Below are positions 1 through 6,500 of a DNA stretch of 11,086 bases, piece after piece. Positions within the stretch are counted from its first letter, which is position 1, and each line of letters begins with the position of its first letter. Below the pieces are notes generated by a model. The model ran no database searches. It had not been told where the DNA came from and worked only from the letters and a program-made list of their open reading frames with translations. The position numbers were made by a program, and so were the translations under genes. The stretch is taken from contig JAQBWG010000035.1 of the NCBI GenBank assembly GCA_027625225.1, positions 1 to 11,086 of the forward strand, given 5' to 3'. This DNA comes from Chloroflexota bacterium. GTDB lineage: Bacteria > Chloroflexota > Dehalococcoidia > Lucifugimonadales > VGZR01.

Positions 1-63
<63 letters not shown>

Positions 64-67
64 GGGA

Positions 68-109
68 GACAGGTCCATCGCTGGAGCAATCCAGCACACG
101 GACCAGGTC
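68..109 (+). other. Hairpin immediately 3' of 16S rRNA
   Basis: A two-part stem-loop begins about six bases after the 16S end. The lower stem is GGTCC (72-76) with GGACC (100-104), extendable by GAC (68-70) with GTC (107-109). The upper stem is GCTGG (80-84) with CCAGC (91-95), closing a six-base AGCAAT loop. An asymmetric internal loop, ATC/ACAC, separates them. In most bacteria the bases after 16S pair with the 5' leader to make the RNase III stem. Here the 3' flank can fold on itself, which may be a processing signal. The pairing is seen; the role is inferred. Confidence 0.6.
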
Positions 110-124
110 GGTCGATGAGCGAAG

Positions 125-136
125 TTTTCTTTAAGC
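125..136 (+). promoter_or_regulatory. Possible boxA-like antitermination element
   Basis: TTTTCTTTAAGC matches 8 of 12 positions of the E. coli rrn boxA TGCTCTTTAACA, including the CTTTAA core. BoxA elements recruit the NusB/NusE antitermination complex to rRNA transcripts. No boxB or boxC was sought in detail, and a CTTTAA core can occur by chance, so this is only a candidate. Confidence 0.25.
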
Positions 137-152
137 CACGGATTGAGTGTGA

Positions 153-168
153 TTCACCTTCGGGTGAA
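153..168 (+). other. UUCG-tetraloop hairpin in the 16S spacer
   Basis: TTCACC (153-158), TTCG (159-162) and GGTGAA (163-168) form a perfect 6-bp stem capped by a C(UUCG)G tetraloop, one of the most stable RNA loops known. No U-run follows, so it is not a terminator. It is probably a structural or processing element of the precursor rRNA. Confidence 0.7.
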
Positions 169-169
169 G

Positions 170-197
170 GGACTCTCCGGATAGGCCGGGAGACTCC
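170..197 (+). other. Imperfect hairpin in the 16S spacer
   Basis: GGA (170-172) pairs with TCC (195-197), a C/C mismatch follows, TCTCC (174-178) pairs with GGAGA (189-193), and GG (179-180) pairs with CC (186-187) with one bulged G at 188. The loop is ATAGG. It sits one base after the UUCG hairpin, so the two could stack coaxially. No U-tract follows. Function is unknown; a precursor-rRNA structure is the likely reading. Confidence 0.5.
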
Positions 198-310
198 GAT
201 TAAAAACTCATCGCAACACACAGTAGTAGACACAGTTAGAACTTTTAGACAGGTTCTCAACTATAGAATCAGTATTCCTTCCACTATCCAGCGGTTAAGG
301 TGCAACCATT

Positions 311-345
311 AAAGAAGCCGGTCTCAATGAGACCGGCTTCTTTTT
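311..345 (+). terminator. Intrinsic terminator between 16S rRNA and tRNA-Ala
   Basis: A perfect inverted repeat has arms 311-325 and 329-343, with the GC-rich core GAAGCCGGTCTC paired to GAGACCGGCTTC, a three-base AAT loop and a run of five T (341-345). This is a textbook Rho-independent terminator reading rightward. It lies downstream of 16S and upstream of tRNA-Ala, so it should end the 16S transcript before the tRNA. On the opposite strand the trailing T-run is shorter (TTT then AAT), so it may act only weakly against transcription coming from the minus-strand genes. Confidence 0.88.
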
Positions 346-348
346 GTA

Positions 349-377
349 TTCCTGATATCTGTTTGTGCTGATACACT
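349..377 (+). promoter_or_regulatory. Candidate promoter for tRNA-Ala
   Basis: An extended -10 element TGATACACT (369-377: TG, one base, then TACACT) is preceded at 17-bp spacing by a weak -35, TTCCTG (349-354). Transcription would start near 384, giving a short 5' extension before the tRNA at 411. The need for a promoter here follows from the strong terminator just upstream. An alternative is TTGTGC (363-368) with TCAAAT (386-391). The match is modest and not experimentally anchored. Confidence 0.4.
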
Positions 378-388
378 AGGAGGTATCA
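369..388. repeat. Inverted repeat overlapping the tRNA-Ala promoter
   Basis: TGATAC (369-374) and GTATCA (383-388) are perfect 6-bp inverted arms around ACTAGGAG. The left arm overlaps the extended -10 element. As DNA it could be an operator; as RNA, if transcription starts further upstream, it would display AGGAG in an eight-base loop. No function is established. Confidence 0.5.
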
Positions 389-410
389 AATGTCATTTTG
401 TTCACGATAT

Positions 411-486
411 GGGGCTGTAGCTCAGCTGGGAGAGCGCCTCCTTTGCAAGGAGGAAGTCAGGGGTTCGAGTCCCCTCAGCTCCACCA
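411..486 (+). tRNA. tRNA-Ala (anticodon UGC)
   Basis: This 76-base tRNA has a full cloverleaf. The acceptor stem GGGGCTG (411-417) pairs with CAGCTCC (476-482) and includes the G3:U70 wobble that identifies alanine tRNAs. The discriminator is A483 and the CCA end is encoded at 484-486. The anticodon stem CCTCC/GGAGG (437-441/449-453) holds the loop TTTGCAA with anticodon TGC at 444-446. The T arm carries GGTTCGAGTCC. tRNA-Ala(UGC) usually sits between 16S and 23S; here it follows 16S, but a terminator intervenes and no 23S follows. The T arm to CCA end is also a classic integration site, though no second copy is visible in the window. Confidence 0.98.
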
Positions 487-640
487 CTTTGCACCAACGT
501 AAGAACACTTCCGCGTCCACCGATGTTTCCAGCGCCGGCGCAGTGTAATCTACTCCCACTTCCTTATCGCCTTTCACTACCCTCCGAACGACCTCAAAAG
601 AGCCCACGCTCCGTTTGTGTCGCCTGGGCGAGGATGTCCG
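487..640. other. Convergent intergenic region, no gene seen
   Basis: These 154 bases separate the tRNA-Ala 3' end from the stop codon of the minus-strand 665-residue gene. A 10-bp palindrome GCGCCGGCGC lies at 532-541, and a weak 4-bp stem TCGC/GCGA at 620-631. I find no terminator with a T-run for either direction and no start of 23S rRNA. An open frame on the minus strand runs from here through the tRNA, but its C-terminal residues are just the antisense of tRNA-Ala. Confidence 0.6.
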
Positions 641-2638
641 CTATTGGTGGATGGCTTGGGAGAGGTGTTGGCGGAGTCGGGAGATAGCGAGGCCATCGAA
701 GTGCCCTTCAATGTCATAACAGTACTTTCGGAGATACGCGAGATACGATTTGTCATCCAGTTCCCAAAGTAACTGGCTCACTCTCAAACTCAACTCCTGA
801 ACCGTAGTGCACACCATTCCCGGGATTCGGAACCAAAATGCTTGTGGGAATGAGTTGGTGGAGTCGTAGTAAATGGCGCGCCGCCCAGCACCAATGGTCT
901 CAATCGCAGTACTGGTGAAACAAGCGTTGATGGTCAAATCGCTCAGCCCTATAACGGTTGCCGTCTCGAACGAATTCGGCAGCAGCAAAATATTGTCCAT
1001 TGTTGCGAGTTTTTGTCGTACGTCATTACCTAATGACCCAGCCGTCATAAGTAGATGCTCCAACGGATTTTTGGGTTTATAGATAAACAATACGTTTGTC
1101 AATTTTTCAGCCAAGCAGATTATGTCCGCATACAGCTGAGCCATGTCTCGTGCAGTGTGAACCAGAGAAACGGAAGTGTCGAACACTCCAACTCGCTTGT
1201 CGTATCTTTCTAAAGATGCAATCAGTTTAGGTTCATTTATCTCTAATGTTTCCAATGCTTTCCATGGATTCGATGAGACAAGCCGAACATGTTCTGACCA
1301 TAGACAACCGGTCTCCCAAAATGTCGATATAGAAGAGTTGTGTCGTTTAAATAGACGGGAGTGAGCCGCTCCCCATGTAACGACTGTATCGAATACAAGA
1401 AATGAATAAGCTGAATTAAGTAACCAGTCGTTTTCGTCTAAAGCAACATTAGAAGAGTGCTGATAAAAGACGCTTCGACATCCATACTTACGCATCACCA
1501 GATTTCGCGATACTGCCAAATGACCGATGTCGTTGTAGGACAGGAAGGCCGCGGGACTAATTCGACGACATATTTCATTCCACATAAAGAAGTCCCTGAG
1601 CAATACTTTAATATCGTTAATGAACCAGAATTCTTCAGTCTTGAGTTTGGTTGCCAAAATGGCGAAGGATACGAGTAACGGGACGATTCTTTCGAACAAA
1701 GTCCTAATCGTAAACTTGACGTTTTCCGCAATAATAAGTTGATACCCTCGACGCAACAACCACTCCCTACGATTAATGGGGGTATTAGGTTCTACCCAGA
1801 ATGCGGTGTCGGAAGCCACCAACTCTTTATCATCGATAATGAAATCAATGTTTCTCAGTCGTTTTTGCCCTTCACTATCAACTCCTATGTCGGTCGGATA
1901 TGTACGGATAATTAGCTTCGCATTTGGTAATGGTTTTGGTCTAACGCGTGTCTTATGAAGAGCCGAGAGGAACATCCGGGAAATCGTCACCATCATCATT
2001 AACCGAATTTTGAGAGGTGAACTATCTCCATTTTGGTAGGACTGGACTTTAGTTAATCCGAACAAAAGGTTCTTCGGAAGAAGTTTCTCTATCTCCAATC
2101 GAATTTTGGGGCATCTCCAAACACGGATGACTGAGGACCATGCGTGAGTATTGGGCCAATCTGAACCAAAAATGACGAGGGAGTACTTAGATAAAGGTGC
2201 TTTAGTTATGAGTGAAGTTACCCAGATTAACTGTTCGATTTCTACAAGAAGGCGTCTACGAACGTAGAAGTCGATATCCGAACTGCCATATACCTTCCTG
2301 ATCCACTTTTGGGGTGTTGTATTGGATTGCATCTCATCGAAGGTGAGTTCTACTAGCTTGAAAATCGATTGAGCCGATATGATTTCCCGCTGTCCAAATG
2401 CTGAGGGCTCATTCAACAATTTCGGCAAAGAGGGCCCTACGTAGGCAGTGTTTGCTTCAGCCGTTACGCTAGCTACCTCCCAGCCCCTACGGATTGCTTG
2501 TTCGGCACTAGGCACAAGTGATGAATTGAAGTGATAAAAGAGTCTGAGTTTGGAAGGAGGTTGGTTGCTATCTTTCCTCAAACTTGCTTCAGACTCTTCC
2601 ATGTCCGAGGGGAGGCTTTTCTGTCTGAAGAGTTTCAA
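641..2638 (-). CDS. PFTS-motif-like surface carbohydrate biosynthesis protein
   Basis: This 665-residue protein is probably a cytosolic enzyme of surface polysaccharide or O-antigen assembly. Its C-terminal third looks like the second half of a GT-B-type fold. A basic KPK follows a beta strand (about 519-523), and the strand IGLSDLTIN leads into CFTSTA (573-578) and then IYYD (589-592). This resembles the signature of the family NCBI calls 'polysaccharide biosynthesis PFTS motif protein', with Cys in place of Pro. The N-terminal half is not recognised. No signal peptide or clear membrane helix is seen. The TTG start at 2638 has no Shine-Dalgarno sequence, and an in-frame TAG lies a few codons upstream. 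ATG at 2602 (residue 13) is an alternative start, also without a clear ribosome site. It lies 50 bp after the 167-residue gene and is probably co-transcribed. It is AT-richer than gltB. Family assignment is from memory; the substrate is unknown. Confidence 0.55.
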   Translation of the reverse strand: MKLFRQKSLPSDMEESEASLRKDSNQPPSKLRLFYHFNSSLVPSAEQAIRRGWEVASVTAEANTAYVGPSLPKLLNEPSAFGQREIISAQSIFKLVELTFDEMQSNTTPQKWIRKVYGSSDIDFYVRRRLLVEIEQLIWVTSLITKAPLSKYSLVIFGSDWPNTHAWSSVIRVWRCPKIRLEIEKLLPKNLLFGLTKVQSYQNGDSSPLKIRLMMMVTISRMFLSALHKTRVRPKPLPNAKLIIRTYPTDIGVDSEGQKRLRNIDFIIDDKELVASDTAFWVEPNTPINRREWLLRRGYQLIIAENVKFTIRTLFERIVPLLVSFAILATKLKTEEFWFINDIKVLLRDFFMWNEICRRISPAAFLSYNDIGHLAVSRNLVMRKYGCRSVFYQHSSNVALDENDWLLNSAYSFLVFDTVVTWGAAHSRLFKRHNSSISTFWETGCLWSEHVRLVSSNPWKALETLEINEPKLIASLERYDKRVGVFDTSVSLVHTARDMAQLYADIICLAEKLTNVLFIYKPKNPLEHLLMTAGSLGNDVRQKLATMDNILLLPNSFETATVIGLSDLTINACFTSTAIETIGAGRRAIYYDSTNSFPQAFWFRIPGMVCTTVQELSLRVSQLLWELDDKSYLAYLRKYCYDIEGHFDGLAISRLRQHLSQAIHQ

Positions 2639-2688
2639 GAGTACATTGAATCGGGGCTACAAGAATCCATAGCAGCTAACGTTTCTTC

Positions 2689-3192
2689 TTAATCCCCATG
2701 GCGTTGGGAATGCCATAGGTTTTCGGTATCGCACGAGATTAACCCCTTTTGTTGAAGCTGTAAACCAAACCGGTGAACGAAGAAGAAATCGATATTCAAT
2801 TCATCAGCTATATCCAGGCACGAGCGTTTTCCGTCCATAAGGATTTGGACGGCTTCCAGAGAAGCGTATCCTTTTAAGTACACATTTCTGAGTGCATCTG
2901 CGTAGGTCTTGTCGGGGTATTTGCGTGTCTTGTCAAATCGCTTCTGCATTTTCATAGCATCAAGACTAAATTGACCATAGCCTCTCGTGGCTTTATGTAA
3001 TCTTTCCTCGTCCTCACCAAAGAATTTGTTTAGCTCCATTTCAAAATCAACTAACCAAGGAATCCCGAATTCTTGCAGCCGCTTATCAATCGTCTTGGCA
3101 AAATAAGGGAACTCAGATAACAAAGCTTGTTTGACTACCTCGACTTTGTCGTAGGTAGCCCCTTTAGAGAAAGTTAGTTTTCCTTGAGGCAC
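2689..3192 (-). CDS. Hypothetical protein, possible methyltransferase N-terminus fused to a winged helix
   Basis: The product has 167 residues. Residues about 20-105 resemble the N-terminal helical segment that precedes the SAM-binding domain in some class I methyltransferases of lipopolysaccharide clusters: a 'YF..TIDKRL' segment, then 'GYGQFSLDAM', 'QKRFDK' and 'KTYADALRNVY'. The SAM-binding Rossmann domain that should follow is absent. Residues about 109-152 (YASLEAVQILMDGKRS, LDIADELNI, LQQKGLI) instead look like the small winged-helix tail found at the C-terminus of DUF4910-type aminopeptidase-like proteins. It is therefore either a small standalone protein or an in-frame remnant left by a deletion joining two neighbouring genes. 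The start is GTG at 3192 with AAGGA eight bases upstream. It is the first gene of the minus-strand pair. No catalytic residues are evident and no function is assigned. Confidence 0.6.
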   Translation of the reverse strand: MPQGKLTFSKGATYDKVEVVKQALLSEFPYFAKTIDKRLQEFGIPWLVDFEMELNKFFGEDEERLHKATRGYGQFSLDAMKMQKRFDKTRKYPDKTYADALRNVYLKGYASLEAVQILMDGKRSCLDIADELNIDFFFVHRFGLQLQQKGLISCDTENLWHSQRHGD

Positions 3193-3200
3193 GTTATTTT

Positions 3201-3205
3201 TCCTT
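3201..3205 (-). promoter_or_regulatory. Shine-Dalgarno site of the 167-residue gene
   Basis: On the minus strand AAGGA (3205 to 3201) lies eight bases before the GTG at 3192-3190. It pairs with the anti-Shine-Dalgarno present in the 16S tail of this same window, and it decides the GTG start. Confidence 0.65.
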
Positions 3206-3314
3206 AAATAGGCCAGCTATCGGTTATCCTAAGAGTGAAAGCTTCCAAAGTAAAGTGTAGCGCCTAAGAATCGAGTAGCTATTGATACGGTTTTTTGCAC
3301 CTCCCCCCCTAATT

Positions 3315-3324
3315 CGTGTACACG
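3315..3324. repeat. 10-bp palindrome, possible operator
   Basis: CGTGTACACG is perfectly self-complementary and lies in the divergent region about 120 bp from one start and 220 bp from the other. Such dyads often bind dimeric regulators, but no regulator gene is in the window and no second copy was noticed. Confidence 0.35.
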
Positions 3325-3477
3325 TTGAGCACATCGCCATAATCCGTTTCCGAAGGATTCCTATAGACAGGCATGCTGAAATGTGCTATTTTTCACAAGC
3401 AATAGGTACTGGCTTTGTTTTCTAGCTCTCACGCCCACCACCCAAGACTTCTTTTGTCTTCAACTTAGCCTGACTAG

Positions 3478-3508
3478 TTGGTGTGGTCGAGGCTTAAACG
3501 GCTATTAA
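3478..3508 (+). promoter_or_regulatory. Weak candidate gltB promoter
   Basis: TTGGTG (3478-3483) and TATTAA (3503-3508) are spaced by 19 bp, longer than the ideal 17. If real, transcription would begin near 3515, giving a leader of about 30 bases. The spacing and the -35 match are poor, so this is only the best of several weak options. Confidence 0.25.
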
Positions 3509-3545
3509 CAATCAGTACCCAAGTTTCAGGACGGAAAGTCTTTTA

Positions 3546-6500
3546 GTGAAATCAAACTATTACGCAGAACTAAATCGTGGTCTTTATGACCCTGCTTTCG
3601 ATAAAGACAGCTGTGGCGTTGGGTTTGTCGCCAATATCAATGGACGACGTGACAATGTCATTCTGCAACATGCGCTAACCTCCTTACGTAACCTCGCTCA
3701 TCGTGGGGGATCCGATGCTGCTACCGGGGTTTCGGACGGCACCGGTGTTCTAACCCAGATTCCGTTCACGCTTTTTGCTGAAGAGGCTACGAATATGGGG
3801 CATCTGGTGACTCAAGATGATCTCGCGGTCGGTGTTGTTTTCCTGCCTGGGGAGGCCAGTAGCAAAGACAAGGTTCAACAATGCCAGAAAATCATTGAGG
3901 CCGCCGCAATAGGGCAAGAACTCATAGTAATAGGCTGGCGCGATCTTCCTTTAAACCTCTCAGTTGTCAAAGCCGCTGCATTAACAAGCCTCCCACGAAT
4001 CAAGCATTTATTGCTAGCCCGTGCTAATGACATTTCAGCAAGCCAGTTTCGACGACAGCTTTTTTTGGCCCGCAAACACGCTGAATACCAGCTTACCGAA
4101 GAGAAACTCGACGACTGCTACATCGCCTCGCTATCCAACGACACCATCGTCTATAAAGGGCTTTTATCTGCACCTCAACTCCGCGAGTTCTACCTCGACT
4201 TACAAGACGAACGTTTCGAAACGGCCTTCGCGGTATTCCATCAGCGATTCAGCACAAATACGTTCCCAAACTGGTTTTTTGCGCAACCCTTCCGATTGCT
4301 CGCCCACAATGGCGAGATTAACACTATTACAGGTAATCAAAGCTGGTTACGCGCACGTGAGTCGAAGATATGGACAGGCCCACTTAAAGCTGACAGTTCA
4401 AAGGTTGCTCCAATTCTCCAGGCGGAAGGTAGCGACTCAGCCCATCTTGATAATGTCGCGGAGTTGTTGGTAACCGGGGGGAAAGATGTTCTACGCACCA
4501 TTACCATGCTCATACCTGAAGCGTGGGAAAATATGCGCGACATATCCGAGGAAACCCGCGATTTTTATGAATACGGTGCATGCTTAACTGAGCCATGGGA
4601 CGGCCCCGCAGCTGTGACGTTCGCAAGCGGAAACATTGTGGGGGCACGACTAGACAGGAATGGACTTCGGCCCGCGCGATACGAAATCACAGATGACGGC
4701 CTCATAATCGTCTGCTCAGAAATAGGAACCATAGATATAGACGAAGCAAAAGTGGTGGAAAAAGGACGGATAGGGCCGGGCGAAATATTGGCCGTGGATG
4801 TCGGAACTGGCCAGCTTCTTCGCAACGATTCCATTAAATCTATGCTATCAGTGCAAAAGCCTTATGGAGCACGGCTGCAGAAGAGTCTCGCGAGCCTTCC
4901 GGTGTCATTAACCCCTTCAGAACGAATCGCAACCGACTACGAACACGCCAAGGATTTTCAGATGACGCGTGCCTTCGACTATTCGGCAGAAGAGATGCAA
5001 TTCATCCTCGCCCCCATGGCCAGGGGTGAGGAACCTATCGGTTCGCTGGGTGACGACACACCTCTCGCGATTCTTAGTTCACGTCCCAGGCCTCTCAATG
5101 GCTATTTCAAACAACGATTTGCCCAGGTAACCAACCCTCCGATTGACTCAATACGAGAACGCCTTGTGATGTCATTATCCACATATCTCGGCGCTCGGAG
5201 CAGTATGGTTGAGGAAACCCCCGAATCTTTCCGGTTGCTTCGCCTGGAGAGTCCTATTTTGACTAATACAGACATGGACGCCATTCAGAACACCGGCGAC
5301 CCATTACTCAAGGTCGTGACCTTATCGGCGACTTTTCAATCCAGCAAAGGTTCAAAAGGATTGGAGCCCGGCCTTACACGGTTATGCAAAAACGCTGAAA
5401 GTGCACTTGGCGACGGTGCCACCATTCTCGTAATTTCAGACCGGGACACGGATGCACGGCATGCAGCCATCCCGATGCTGCTTGCCGTGGGTGCCGTACA
5501 TCAGCACTTAATCAGAATCGGGCGGCGCATGGAAGCAAGCATCGTTGCAGACACTGGCGAAGCCCGGGATATGCATCAGGTGGCCACTTTGATTGGCTAC
5601 GGAGCAAGTGCGATTCACCCTTATCTCGCGTATCGAATGATCCCACGATTACTACGTGAACGTGATTCACATGCAGACACTAACCTTGCGATTACTAATT
5701 ACAAGGAAAGTTTAGAAAAACAACTGCTCAAAGTAATGGCCCGCATGGGGATTTCGACCATAACCGGATATTGCGGAGCCCAGCTTTTCGATGCGATTGG
5801 CATCTCGGATGAAGTGGTGGAACGGTGTTTTACGGGCACTACCTCTCAAATCGGCGGTCTGGACTTTGAAGACATAGCACAAGAGACGCTTACCCGCCAC
5901 GCTATCGCGTTTTCATCAGAGGAAGAGCCAACTAAGCTGGCGGATTATGGGTACTACCGATTCAGGAGAACCGGTGAGACTCATGCGTTTACTCCCGCCC
6001 TTGCCCGGGTTCTTCACACTGCTCTTGAAAAAGACGATGGAAATGACAAATACAAACAGTTCACGGAAGAAATGAATGCAAGAGGGCCGATTTATCTCCG
6101 TGACCTGCTTGAATTCCAGCCGTTCGGCCCTCCCGTTCCTCTCGATGAAGTCGAACCGGCAAAGGACATCGTAAGGCGCCTCTCTGGCGGCTCGATGTCG
6201 TTCGGAGCGTTAAGTTCCGAAGCTCATAAGGCTATAGCAACAGGATTCAATAAAGTTGGCAGTACGAGCGGAAGCGGTGAAGGCGGCGAGGACCCACGGC
6301 GCTATGGGACCGAGTCCAATAGCCAGATTAAACAAATCGCTTCTGGCAGGTTCGGTGTGACTCCGCAATATCTCGCCAGTGCGCGTGTCCTCGAAATCAA
6401 AATGGCGCAAGGCTCAAAACCGGGTGAGGGCGGACAACTGCCAGCGCACAAGGTCACTTTGGAAATCGCCAGAGCACGCCTTACACAGGTCGGCGTGCAA

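Larger units (their letters stand above)
3193..3545. other. Divergent intergenic region upstream of gltB
   Basis: This 353-base region lies between the minus-strand pair and gltB, so both promoters should be here. It has no convincing open frame. Visible structure includes the perfect 10-bp palindrome CGTGTACACG (3315-3324), the inverted repeat AATCC/GGATT (3341-3345/3355-3359), and the AAGAC/GTCTT hairpin (3444-3448/3456-3460). A C-run lies at about 3302-3308. I could not identify a recognised riboswitch class. Confidence 0.6.

Noticed and set aside
115..312. 65-residue open frame in the 16S spacer
   Set aside because: It runs through the spacer RNA hairpins into the terminator arm, has no recognisable protein pattern and no Shine-Dalgarno.
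422..607. 61-residue minus-strand open frame ending in an RGLEPLTSS-type peptide
   Set aside because: The C-terminal third is simply the antisense of tRNA-Ala, a well-known mis-annotation, and the start has no properly spaced ribosome site.
3520..3545. Glutamine riboswitch upstream of gltB
   Set aside because: Only the GGACGGAA string resembles the glnA RNA motif; the CGUUCA element and the required stems are not visible. Kept only as a check in a finding.
487..3545. Site-specific integration island with att repeats at tRNA-Ala
   Set aside because: No integrase gene and no second copy of the tRNA 3' end was found by eye; location and base composition alone are not enough to call it.
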